A DNA stretch of 64,000 bases from Methylococcaceae bacterium (GTDB lineage: Bacteria > Pseudomonadota > Gammaproteobacteria > Methylococcales > Methylomonadaceae): contig JAIFMS010000145.1 in assembly GCA_020048335.1 (NCBI GenBank), forward strand, positions 1 through 64,000, read 5' to 3'. Positions 57,465 to 64,000 of the stretch are shown here, piece by piece (the first letter of the stretch is position 1; each line of letters opens with the position of its first letter). Both the position numbers and the translations under genes were made by a program. The notes under the pieces were generated by a model, which saw only the letters and a program-made list of their open reading frames with translations, was not told the origin of the DNA and did not search any database.

Positions 57465-58502
57465 CTACTTACTCCATCGTTGAAATAAACGAAACGCAAT
57501 CGCTAACACGGTCGGACCTAAAAAAACCCCGATTAATCCAAAAGCCAACACCCCACCCAGCACGCCCAAAAACACTAATACAAAGGGTAAGTTACTGCCT
57601 TTACTGATGAAGTAGGGTTTTAGGACATTATCAATCGTACTGACAATGGCAATTCCCCAAATGACTAAAAAGATTGCCCAGCCCGTTTCTTGTTTTTGAA
57701 ATAACCATAATGCGGCAGGTAGCCAAATTAACGGCGGCCCTACTGGAATTAAGGACAAGACACACGTCAACGTGCCTAAGAGTAAGCTGCCTGGTACGCC
57801 TGCAATTAAAAAGCCGAGTCCTGCTAAAAAACCTTGTGCTAAGGCAGTGCCAAGAATGCCATAGACCACGTTTTTAATGGTATCACCTGCAAGCTGTAAT
57901 AATTCCAGTGCAGCATGACCGCCCACCCGACTAAACAATGCCGATAGTTTGTCGCCTAGTTTCCTGCCGTCACAATAAAAGAAAAAGGCTAAAAATACGC
58001 TTAGGCTCAAATAAACCAAGTCTGCACCTAACTTGGCAGTCAAGTTTAAAACGTTAGTGCGTAGCGGTAATAAATATTCACTGATTAAAGCGGTTAATTT
58101 GGCACTGTCACCGACCAAAGCTAGCCAATAATTATTGATTGCGCTGCCAATAAAAGGCAGTTTCGCAATCCAAGCAGGCGGCACAGGTAAACCGTATTTT
58201 AATAATTGTTTGACCATTTCAAACAACGCACTGATATTTTCAGAAAAACTAAAGCCCAATAAAGCTAAAGGTAAGACTAAAATTGCGGCAATAATAACCA
58301 CCATTAAAACACTTGCCAGTGCTTGTCTGCCTCTCACCAACCTCTCAATAACCAAATACACAGGCCAGGTCGAATAAGCCAAAATGACCGCCCACAACAT
58401 CGCCGAAAAAAAGGGACGCAAAATCACAAAACAACCTGCGATTAATAAACTAATCATTGCAATCGCCGCTAACCTATCAACACGGTTTTCCTGAAACATC
58501 AT
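57465..58502 (-). CDS. AI-2E family transporter (PerM/YdiK type)
   Basis: A 345-residue polytopic membrane protein with about eight hydrophobic helices. Family landmarks are LRPFFSAMLWAVILAYSTWPVY near the N-terminus and GPPLIWLPAALWLF, GIAIVSTIDNVLKPYFISKGSNLPF and GVLAFGLIGVFLGPTVLAIAF near the C-terminus. Family members export small molecules or ions; the substrate is not predictable. It is divergent from the BON lipoprotein gene and shares an intergenic region containing the palindromic GTACG element. Confidence 0.92.
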   Translation of the reverse strand: MMFQENRVDRLAAIAMISLLIAGCFVILRPFFSAMLWAVILAYSTWPVYLVIERLVRGRQALASVLMVVIIAAILVLPLALLGFSFSENISALFEMVKQLLKYGLPVPPAWIAKLPFIGSAINNYWLALVGDSAKLTALISEYLLPLRTNVLNLTAKLGADLVYLSLSVFLAFFFYCDGRKLGDKLSALFSRVGGHAALELLQLAGDTIKNVVYGILGTALAQGFLAGLGFLIAGVPGSLLLGTLTCVLSLIPVGPPLIWLPAALWLFQKQETGWAIFLVIWGIAIVSTIDNVLKPYFISKGSNLPFVLVFLGVLGGVLAFGLIGVFLGPTVLAIAFRLFQRWSK

Positions 58503-58586
58503 TCTCTCTGCACTTTGTGTTTTAACGAATGCTGTGACTATACCTTAGAAATGTTTTGCAGGTGTCGAGTTTAGCGATTTGAAAAA

Positions 58587-58607
58587 TTATGTACGCTATC
58601 GTACAGA
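58587..58607. promoter_or_regulatory. Palindromic regulatory element, copy between AI-2E and BON genes
   Basis: The core GTACGCTATCGTAC, with TTAT before and AGA after, nearly matches 47407-47427. It lies 85 bases upstream of the AI-2E start and 147-167 upstream of the BON start, so it could serve either or both. Confidence 0.65.
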
Positions 58608-58753
58608 TAAAGGCGAGCAATAGGGCTAGTATCAAAATAAGCTTTCTATGTACTGCTGTTGATTTGTCCAAGGTTCTGCGTTTTTTAATGGCAGCCTCAT
58701 TGTCACTTCATTGGACAGACTTTTACCACCCTTCTCACCCTCAAAGAACAACA

Positions 58754-59365
58754 ATGAAAATCATAAAAAAATGCCCGTCACCGAGTTTAGTTAAGAGCCT
58801 GTTTGTTATGGGCTGTTTTTCCGTTGCTTTAGGGTTAACAGGGTGTGGCGGTGAAGATAGTGCTGAAAAAGCAGGACAGAAAATTGATCAGGCTGCTGCA
58901 AATACCGAAGAAAAAATTGAGCAAGTCACTGAAGATGCCAATGAAAAAATAGAGGATGCGCATCAAGCAATAGATCAACAAGCCCATGAAGCGAACGAGT
59001 ATATCGCTGAATCGGTAGACGCTTCCAAAAATGCAATCGCAACAGCTGGCAATCAGATGGATAAAACGGCAGAAAAAGCCGAAAAGAAAATCGCAGGTGC
59101 AAAAGAAGTTGTTGCCGATCATGCGACGGCAACGGGTGAATTTATGGATGATTCAATGATTACGACTGCGGTTAAACTGGTTCTTGTGAATAACCCGTTG
59201 CTAAAGACTGCGCCAATTGAAGTGACTACCGTTGCTGGGGTGGTAAAACTAACAGGGGCAGTGGACTCTGAATCAACCATTGCCGAAGCGATAAAAGTGG
59301 TAGGCAATCAGAAAAATGTGAAATCCGTGCAGAATGAACTGACTGTCATTCCTGCCCCCGTGTAA
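58754..59365 (+). CDS. BON-domain lipoprotein with helical stalk
   Basis: The start at 58754 gives a lipoprotein signal peptide (LGLTGC lipobox near residue 32). An alanine/glutamate-rich amphipathic helix follows (KAGQKIDQAAANTEEKIEQV and similar, about 40-130), reminiscent of YtjA/CsbD-associated stress proteins. The C-terminal BON domain (about 138-203) has DDSMITTAVKLVLVNNPLLK and VVKLTGAVDSESTIAEAIKV. BON proteins of the OsmY type act in the periplasm during osmotic or envelope stress. Confidence 0.9.
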   Translation: MKIIKKCPSPSLVKSLFVMGCFSVALGLTGCGGEDSAEKAGQKIDQAAANTEEKIEQVTEDANEKIEDAHQAIDQQAHEANEYIAESVDASKNAIATAGNQMDKTAEKAEKKIAGAKEVVADHATATGEFMDDSMITTAVKLVLVNNPLLKTAPIEVTTVAGVVKLTGAVDSESTIAEAIKVVGNQKNVKSVQNELTVIPAPV

Positions 59366-59421
59366 TCCATAACGAACGCTTCAAAAATGCCCCCTGCTTT
59401 ACAGAAATAACTTTCCCAAAT

Positions 59422-59454
59422 CCGTTCATGGTGAGCTTGTCAAACCATGAGCGG
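59422..59454. repeat. Dispersed GAGCTTGTC hairpin repeat
   Basis: CCGTTCATGG pairs with CCATGAGCGG (one mismatch) around TGAGCTTGTCAAA. The stretch matches, in inverse orientation, the unit at 53829-53852 inside the glucan synthase gene (two differences in 24 bases). Confidence 0.8.
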
Positions 59455-59628
59455 CTGAATCATTCTCCCCCTCGCTATACCAACAGTTTCGCACTCAGAC
59501 TGTTTCAATATAAAAACACTTTGCCAACAACCATTTCCATCATAATCACTTCACCAGCGGTCAACGTGGGTTGAAAACAGAGAGGATTAGTTTAAACTCA
59601 TTGTTTTTTAATTTCCCTGAGGTTTGTT

Positions 59629-60258
59629 ATGGAACAATTAGATCAAATTTCTGCCACACTCGCGCTAACGATGGGCGTGGGCTGGGCAAGCGGTATTAAT
59701 TTATATGCCACCTTACTCACCTTGGGATTGTTAGCACAATCAGGCAATATTCATTTACCGCCCGAATTACACGCGGTTTCCAGTCCCTTAGTGATTGGTA
59801 TCGCAGGATTAATGTATTGTGTGGAATTTTTTGCCGATAAAATCCCTGGGGTGGACACTGTATGGGACGGCATTCATACCTTTATTCGGATTCCCGCAGG
59901 CGCTATTTTAGCAGCCGGGGCAGTCGGTGATGTAACCCCTGCCTTAGGGCTTGCTGCCGCCATTGCTGGAGGAGGTCTGGCAGCCAGCACACACGCCACC
60001 AAAGCAGGCTCGCGGGTGTTAATTAATACCTCACCTGAGCCTTTTAGCAATTGGGCAGCGTCTATTACAGAAGATGTCACAGTGATTGCTGGCGTTTGGG
60101 CGTGTTTACAACACCCTTTTTGGTTTTTGGTTGCCTTAGCGGTTTTTATCGCTTTGATGATTTGGTTGCTGCCCAAAATTTGGGACGGAATTAAAAAAGT
60201 ATTTCAATTCATTTTTAGACTGTTCGGTGGTGAAACCGCCCCAAATCCACCTGTTTAA
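59629..60258 (+). CDS. DUF4126 membrane protein
   Basis: A 209-residue membrane protein with about five hydrophobic segments. Its blocks TMGVGWASGINLYATLLTLG, YCVEFFADKIPGVDTVWDGI, GGGLAASTHATKAGSRVLIN and SPEPFSNWAASITED are typical of DUF4126. Function is unknown. It follows the BON lipoprotein on the same strand but 263 bases away, with a repeat hairpin between, so it may have its own promoter. Confidence 0.88.
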   Translation: MEQLDQISATLALTMGVGWASGINLYATLLTLGLLAQSGNIHLPPELHAVSSPLVIGIAGLMYCVEFFADKIPGVDTVWDGIHTFIRIPAGAILAAGAVGDVTPALGLAAAIAGGGLAASTHATKAGSRVLINTSPEPFSNWAASITEDVTVIAGVWACLQHPFWFLVALAVFIALMIWLLPKIWDGIKKVFQFIFRLFGGETAPNPPV

Positions 60259-60285
60259 TCCTGGTGTCAGGTTTTTAAGTTTTAA

Positions 60286-60320
60286 AATCCTTCCCAACCC
60301 TCCTTTACAAAAGGAGGGAA
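60286..60320. repeat. Partial copy of the C/G-run dispersed repeat
   Basis: AATCCTTCCCAACCCTCC followed by TTTACAAAAGGAGGG resembles the central hairpin of the repeats at 7481-7557 and 9061-9134. It lies between the convergent DUF4126 and cobQ genes and could act as a terminator. Confidence 0.55.
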
Positions 60321-60329
60321 TAAAGCAGG

Positions 60330-61805
60330 TTAAGCAGATTTTACTGCCCACGCTGCGCAAGCTTGATTTAGTTTAGCAAAATCAAACTGTTGTGTTAGCG
60401 TGTGTGCCAATAAATTGATACCCGCTTCTTTCAACGCGGCATAATCTATCGCTTGGGCTTGCTGACTGCCAGCCCAGTGCAGCAGCGCATTACAGGCGGC
60501 GGGTAAATCAAACAAGCCATGTAAATACGTTCCCATGATTAAATTATCTTCTGAAATAGCCCCCTCCATGCCATCCGAGAATTGCAGCACGGGTTTTTTT
60601 AACGCTGTTCCCGTGGTTATCCCCGCATGAATTTCATAACCTGCAATCGGCACATCGCCTAATAGCAACCGTCCCTCCCGTTGGTGTAAACATTTTTCAA
60701 AATGAAACGTGGTATTCATTGTCAATAAACCCAATCCGTTAGTAGAACCTGCCGCGCTTTCAATGCCGTGTGGGTCATTGATAGTTTGTCCCAGCATTTG
60801 AAATCCCCCGCAGATGCCTAACACTTTCCCACCGTAACGCAAATGCCGTTTAATCACCTCTTCCCAGCCCTGCTGTCTTAACCATGCCAAATCATCCCGT
60901 ACCGATTTACTGCCTGGCAAAATCAACAAATCCACAGCGGGCAATTGTTTCACATCACGCACAAACGCCAAATTCACCGCAGGATGTAAACGCAACGGGT
61001 CAAAATCAGTATGATTACCGATATGGGGCAAGGCAATAACCACCACATTCAAGGCGTTTTGTTGTGTGCTACTGGTTTTTTTCACCGCAATCGCATCTTC
61101 AGGTTCGATATATAAATCTTGTAAATACGGCAGCACCGCTAACACGGGTTTGCCCGTTTTTTGTTCAAGCCAAGTTAGCCCTGAGGTTAATAAATCAATA
61201 TCGCCACGAAAACGATTAATCACAAAGCCGACAATCCGTGCTTGTTCGGTAGGGGATAATAACGCCAAAGTGCCAACAAGATGGGCAAATACCCCGCCTT
61301 TATCAATATCGGCAATCAAAATAACGGGGCAATCCACCTGCTCGGCAAACCCCATATTCGCAATATCATTGTCGCGCAAATTAATTTCCGCAGGACTGCC
61401 CGCTCCTTCTACGATAATCCTGTCATATTGCGCCGTTAAACGGTGATAAGAGTCTAATACGGCTTGCATCGCTACTTTTTTGTAGGCGTGATAGGTTTTA
61501 GCTTGTTGATGATTAATGGCTTTGCCGTGAATAATCACTTGTGCGGTTTGGTCTGAACTGGGTTTGAGCAATACAGGATTCATATCGGTATGCGGTGCTA
61601 AACCACAGGCTGCCGCTTGTACCGCTTGAGCACGACCAATTTCTCCACCATCCGCTGTCACCGCACTGTTTAACGCCATATTTTGCGGTTTAAACGGGGC
61701 AACGCTGATGCCCTGTTGATAGAAATAGCGACACAATGCAGTGACAAGCGTACTTTTCCCCGCATCGGAAGTTGTGCCTTGCACCATTAAAGTTTGAAAT
61801 GCCAT
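60330..61805 (-). CDS. cobQ: Cobyric acid synthase
   Basis: CobQ amidates adenosyl-cobyrinate a,c-diamide at four side chains with glutamine and ATP during cobalamin synthesis. The 491-residue product has the N-terminal ATPase [20 protein letters not shown], the [22 protein letters not shown] block, and a glutamine amidotransferase domain with the nucleophile in [10 protein letters not shown]. The final His is in GTYLHGLF. No cobalamin riboswitch is evident in the 97 bases before it and no other cob gene lies alongside. Confidence 0.96.
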   Translation of the reverse strand: MAFQTLMVQGTTSDAGKSTLVTALCRYFYQQGISVAPFKPQNMALNSAVTADGGEIGRAQAVQAAACGLAPHTDMNPVLLKPSSDQTAQVIIHGKAINHQQAKTYHAYKKVAMQAVLDSYHRLTAQYDRIIVEGAGSPAEINLRDNDIANMGFAEQVDCPVILIADIDKGGVFAHLVGTLALLSPTEQARIVGFVINRFRGDIDLLTSGLTWLEQKTGKPVLAVLPYLQDLYIEPEDAIAVKKTSSTQQNALNVVVIALPHIGNHTDFDPLRLHPAVNLAFVRDVKQLPAVDLLILPGSKSVRDDLAWLRQQGWEEVIKRHLRYGGKVLGICGGFQMLGQTINDPHGIESAAGSTNGLGLLTMNTTFHFEKCLHQREGRLLLGDVPIAGYEIHAGITTGTALKKPVLQFSDGMEGAISEDNLIMGTYLHGLFDLPAACNALLHWAGSQQAQAIDYAALKEAGINLLAHTLTQQFDFAKLNQACAAWAVKSA

Positions 61806-61962
61806 GTTTTTTTATGAACGTGTAAAGAAAAAATGGATTATAAGTGAAAGATTTGAAACTGATGCAGGAACGCTTTTATAACCCAAGATTGATGGTGTAG
61901 AATTGGTAAGGTTTTTGGGGATTAAAATACGTTTAAACATTGTGTTATCAACGAGGTTAAAA

Positions 61963-62520
61963 ATGAAGTTAAACATGGGGTGTGGTTATAACAAAGCCAA
62001 TGGCTATATTAATGTCGATATGTTCCCCGAGTGCAAGCCTGATGTGCTATGTGATTTGGAAGTATTGCCTTGGATATGGGCTGATAATTCAGTTGATGCG
62101 GTGCGTTTTAATCATTCTTTAGAACATTTAGGGCAGCAGTCACGGGTCTTTCTTGGCATGATGAAAGAGTTGTATCGAATCTGTAAAAATAATGCCAAAA
62201 TTGAAATTGGCGTACCCCATCCAAGACACGACAATTTTATCAATGACCCGACCCATGTTCGGATGATTAGCCCTGCGCTATTGTCGCTTTTTGATAAAGA
62301 ATTAAACGATGAGTGGAAACGATTAGGGGCTGCAAATTCGCCACTGGCGCATTATTTAGGCGTTGACTTTGTTATAACCAGTTCAACTATTATATTGGAT
62401 GCACCGTATAGCCAAATGTATAGTCGTGGTGAACTTTCTGAAGCCGAGATAGATGTCATGCTGCGCGAGAGAAATAATATTGCCTCTGAACATCGCATCG
62501 AATTGACCGTAAGGAAATAA
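61963..62520 (+). CDS. Small SAM-dependent methyltransferase-like protein
   Basis: A 185-residue protein with an N-terminal SAM-binding-type motif MKLNMGCGYNKANGYINVDM. It continues with CDLEVLPWIWADNSVDAVRFNHSLEHLGQ, as in class I methyltransferases of the glycan-biosynthesis-associated type, then VPHPRHDNFINDPTHVRMISP. A GAGG lies five to nine bases before the ATG at 61963, which decides the start over an upstream in-frame one. The substrate is unknown; similar proteins often occur in polysaccharide clusters. Confidence 0.82.
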   Translation: MKLNMGCGYNKANGYINVDMFPECKPDVLCDLEVLPWIWADNSVDAVRFNHSLEHLGQQSRVFLGMMKELYRICKNNAKIEIGVPHPRHDNFINDPTHVRMISPALLSLFDKELNDEWKRLGAANSPLAHYLGVDFVITSSTIILDAPYSQMYSRGELSEAEIDVMLRERNNIASEHRIELTVRK

Positions 62521-62547
62521 GAGACTTGGATTTGATGCCTTTTAAAG

Positions 62548-62964
62548 TCAACAGGGTAGAGTCGAAAAAAGCAATAATTCATTCAGCAATTCATTAGCAA
62601 TATTCACACTGTCTTTATAGCCTTCACAATCAATCAAAAAATTGTAGCGATATTCTTCGGCACAAACGGTAATCACTTGTAGAGCCATGCGGTATTTGGT
62701 TTTGTCGGTTTTAAATGCGGTGACTTCGATTAATTCTTCCAGTAATTTATGCAATTTATGGCTATGTGAATAGGCGCCATATTTACTTTTGGTTTCTAAC
62801 AAATGTTTTATCAGCATTTCTAGCATTTGCTGATAATGAAAACAATGAATTGAGCAGTCTTTAATATTGCTTTGTTCTATTAAATCAATATTAACCGCGT
62901 GTTGCCAGGCTTTGCCTGCTAAATTTTGCGCATTTTCAAAGGGGGTAAATAACTCGGCATACAT
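62548..62964 (-). CDS. HEPN-domain-like protein
   Basis: A 138-residue all-helical protein with FENAQNLAGKAWQHAVNIDL, HYQQMLEMLIKHLLETKSKYG and SHSHKLHKLLEELI, resembling MNT-associated HEPN (pfam05168-type) proteins that act as toxins or scaffolds. No nucleotidyltransferase partner is adjacent. It is the last gene of a three-gene unit, six bases after the Shedu-like gene, so it may be a component of that defence operon. Confidence 0.72.
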   Translation of the reverse strand: MYAELFTPFENAQNLAGKAWQHAVNIDLIEQSNIKDCSIHCFHYQQMLEMLIKHLLETKSKYGAYSHSHKLHKLLEELIEVTAFKTDKTKYRMALQVITVCAEEYRYNFLIDCEGYKDSVNIANELLNELLLFSTLPC

Positions 62965-62970
62965 TTATTT

Positions 62971-63591
62971 TTAAATCCCGTAATAGCGCGTAAGGTAATA
63001 ATCACACTGTTCTAATAATTCTTCAAAAGTGATAATTTGAAATTTTTTTGAATCAATCACTGTTTTACTCACGCGCCAACGTAATCTTCTTTGTTCGGAA
63101 TCTGATAAAGTTATATCTTTGCCAATGATAATAATGGCTTGAAACTCTGCATCATGGTTGCCAAATATCTCTTGAAATTTGGGGGTAGATTTCTCTCCAT
63201 CTAATTGACACAACCAATCAGTTAATTGGGAGTATGCTTTTTCCAAACGAGGCGACCATTCTGAAACCGCTCTTTGAGTTCGTTTAAAAATACTATTTGA
63301 TTTTCCATTTTCAAATTCAATCAGTAAATACCGTCGTTTATTAAAATCTCCTACAATTAAATCAGCTTTAAAGTCACCAAAAATATCAAATTCATGTCCG
63401 AAACAATTGGGTTCTTCAATGTAAGACAAATAATAACCAATTAATAAAGATAAATGATGTCGCTGTTTAAAAAAAGGCAATACATCTTTAGCTTCTTCAA
63501 GTTCTGAATGGGTTTGTAGGAGGTTTTTATATTCCTGCCACTCTTGTCGCGCTTGAATTGGATCAAAATTTAAATAACTTAATTCTTTCAT
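62971..63591 (-). CDS. Shedu-like nuclease (DUF4263)
   Basis: A 206-residue protein with features of DUF4263, the nuclease domain of the Shedu anti-phage system. DIFGDFKADLIVGD (D77), YLLIEFENGKS (E92-x-E94) and the structural EWSPRLEKAYSQLTDWL match PD-(D/E)xK-type members. The C-terminal RRLRWRVSKTVIDSKKFQIITFEELLEQ is also typical. It overlaps the upstream RelE-like gene by four bases. Short Shedu-like proteins usually lack an N-terminal sensor domain, which its partners may provide. Confidence 0.82.
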   Translation of the reverse strand: MKELSYLNFDPIQARQEWQEYKNLLQTHSELEEAKDVLPFFKQRHHLSLLIGYYLSYIEEPNCFGHEFDIFGDFKADLIVGDFNKRRYLLIEFENGKSNSIFKRTQRAVSEWSPRLEKAYSQLTDWLCQLDGEKSTPKFQEIFGNHDAEFQAIIIIGKDITLSDSEQRRLRWRVSKTVIDSKKFQIITFEELLEQCDYYLTRYYGI

Positions 63592-63896
63592 ACAATTTGT
63601 TGGTCTCTAAATACAGGTAATTTTTTTAATCGCCCAACAGTAAAAATATCTTCAACAATACATTTTTCTGTATTTTCATTATCAATAGACAAAAGAATTC
63701 TTAAATCTTTATTTCCCTTAAAAGAATATAATTTTTCGCCAGTGAAAAAAACTAACTTGTGAATATTCCGATCATGATAAAAATCAAACGGTGATAGTGT
63801 ATTCAAACGCTCCAAAGCGCGTTGTAATTGCTTGTGATCTTTCTCATTTAATAAATCAAATGCAATTTCAGCGCGACGTTGCATGGTTACATTCAT
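63588..63896 (-). CDS. Small RelE-like protein
   Basis: A 102-residue protein. RAEIAFDLLNEKDHKQLQRALERL is helical, and LVFFTGEKLYSFKGNKDLRILLSID then IVEDIFT resembles the beta-sheet of RelE/YoeB-type toxins. Catalytic residues are not clear, so it may be a nuclease-associated regulator rather than an active toxin. CAGGAG lies seven bases before the ATG. The four-base overlap with the Shedu-like gene indicates coupled expression. Confidence 0.6.
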   Translation of the reverse strand: MNVTMQRRAEIAFDLLNEKDHKQLQRALERLNTLSPFDFYHDRNIHKLVFFTGEKLYSFKGNKDLRILLSIDNENTEKCIVEDIFTVGRLKKLPVFRDQQIV

Positions 63897-63902
63897 TTTA
63901 AA

Positions 63903-63928
63903 CTCCTGCTACTTTGCAAAATCAGGAG
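63903..63928 (-). promoter_or_regulatory. Hairpin covering the ribosome-binding site of the RelE-like gene
   Basis: On the minus strand, CTCCTG lies 14 bases before CAGGAG, which is the Shine-Dalgarno sequence. The two can pair as a six-base stem and so could limit translation of the operon's first gene. Confidence 0.4.
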
Positions 63929-63961
63929 CGTTAATCACTTAACACTCCTTTTATTTTCAGA

Positions 63962-64000
63962 TTAAACCGCTTGTTGATGAGCCGTTTCTAAAAATTCCAA
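63962..64000 (-). CDS. C-terminal end of a gene running off the window
   Basis: Twelve codons (LEFLETAHQQAV) end in TAA at 63962-63964. The direction matches the defence-like genes below it, but too little is present to name it. Confidence 0.3.
   Translation of the reverse strand: MEFLETAHQQAV

Noticed and set aside
61806-61902. Cobalamin riboswitch before cobQ
   Set aside because: The region is under 100 bases and shows no B12-box-like sequence.
62548-62964. MNT-HEPN toxin-antitoxin pair
   Set aside because: The HEPN-like protein has no nucleotidyltransferase gene beside it; its neighbour is a DUF4263 nuclease.

Overview
The window looks like the chromosome of a gammaproteobacterium of moderate-to-low GC. 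The evidence is rdgC, an yibN-secB-gpsA cluster facing gpmI-envC-ctpA, rnfD-rnfG, trpE-trpG, fdhD, cobQ, and a tetR-regulated RND efflux operon. A BigR/SqrR-type persulfide-sensing repressor beside a rhodanese, plus a giant TPR-glycosyltransferase, fit a sulfur-oxidising Thiotrichales-like filament, but genus is inference. No rRNA, tRNA, CRISPR array or transposase was recognised.

Layout. 1-5.6 kb: partial transglutaminase (TgpA-like), then a two-gene signalling unit of a TPR-histidine-kinase-like protein and a receiver-HEPN protein. 5.8-10.8 kb: rnfDG, a DegP/DegQ protease bracketed by inverted dispersed repeats, fdhD and a DUF2459 gene. 10.8-13.4 kb: a complete C-protein-controlled type II restriction-modification system inserted between two ~100-bp direct repeats. 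13.4-30 kb: L,D-transpeptidase, rdgC, a 2,367-residue protein made of four TPR-glycosyltransferase units, gpsA-secB-rhodanese-BigR-like regulator, gpmI-envC-ctpA, and an orphan fdsD. 30.1-33.2 kb: a defence-like cluster (AAA ATPase, Toprim/DUF3226-like protein, Abi_C HEPN protein, DUF4160, DUF2442). 33.2-36.5 kb: trpE, trpG and a HEPN-motif protein.

36.5-40.5 kb is the most remarkable part. A secreted cyanovirin-N-type (CVNH) lectin gene is followed by an attC-like element, and then by two intronless genes for clearly differentiated alpha- and beta-tubulin homologues that look far closer to eukaryotic tubulins than to FtsZ. Cyanobacterial HIP1 octamers (GCGATCGC) lie in and just after the tubulin genes. 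A decayed copy of the 3' part of the HEPN gene at 36.3 kb reappears at 40.5 kb and closes the island.

40.5-47 kb: tetR and a tripartite RND pump. 47-60 kb: a stress/envelope set of cyclic beta-glucan synthase, diguanylate cyclase, AI-2E permease, BON lipoprotein and DUF4126 protein. Two of these intergenic regions share an almost identical 21-bp palindromic element. 60.3-62.5 kb: cobQ and a small methyltransferase. 62.5-63.9 kb: a second defence-like operon (RelE-like, Shedu-like DUF4263 nuclease, HEPN protein), then the edge of another gene.
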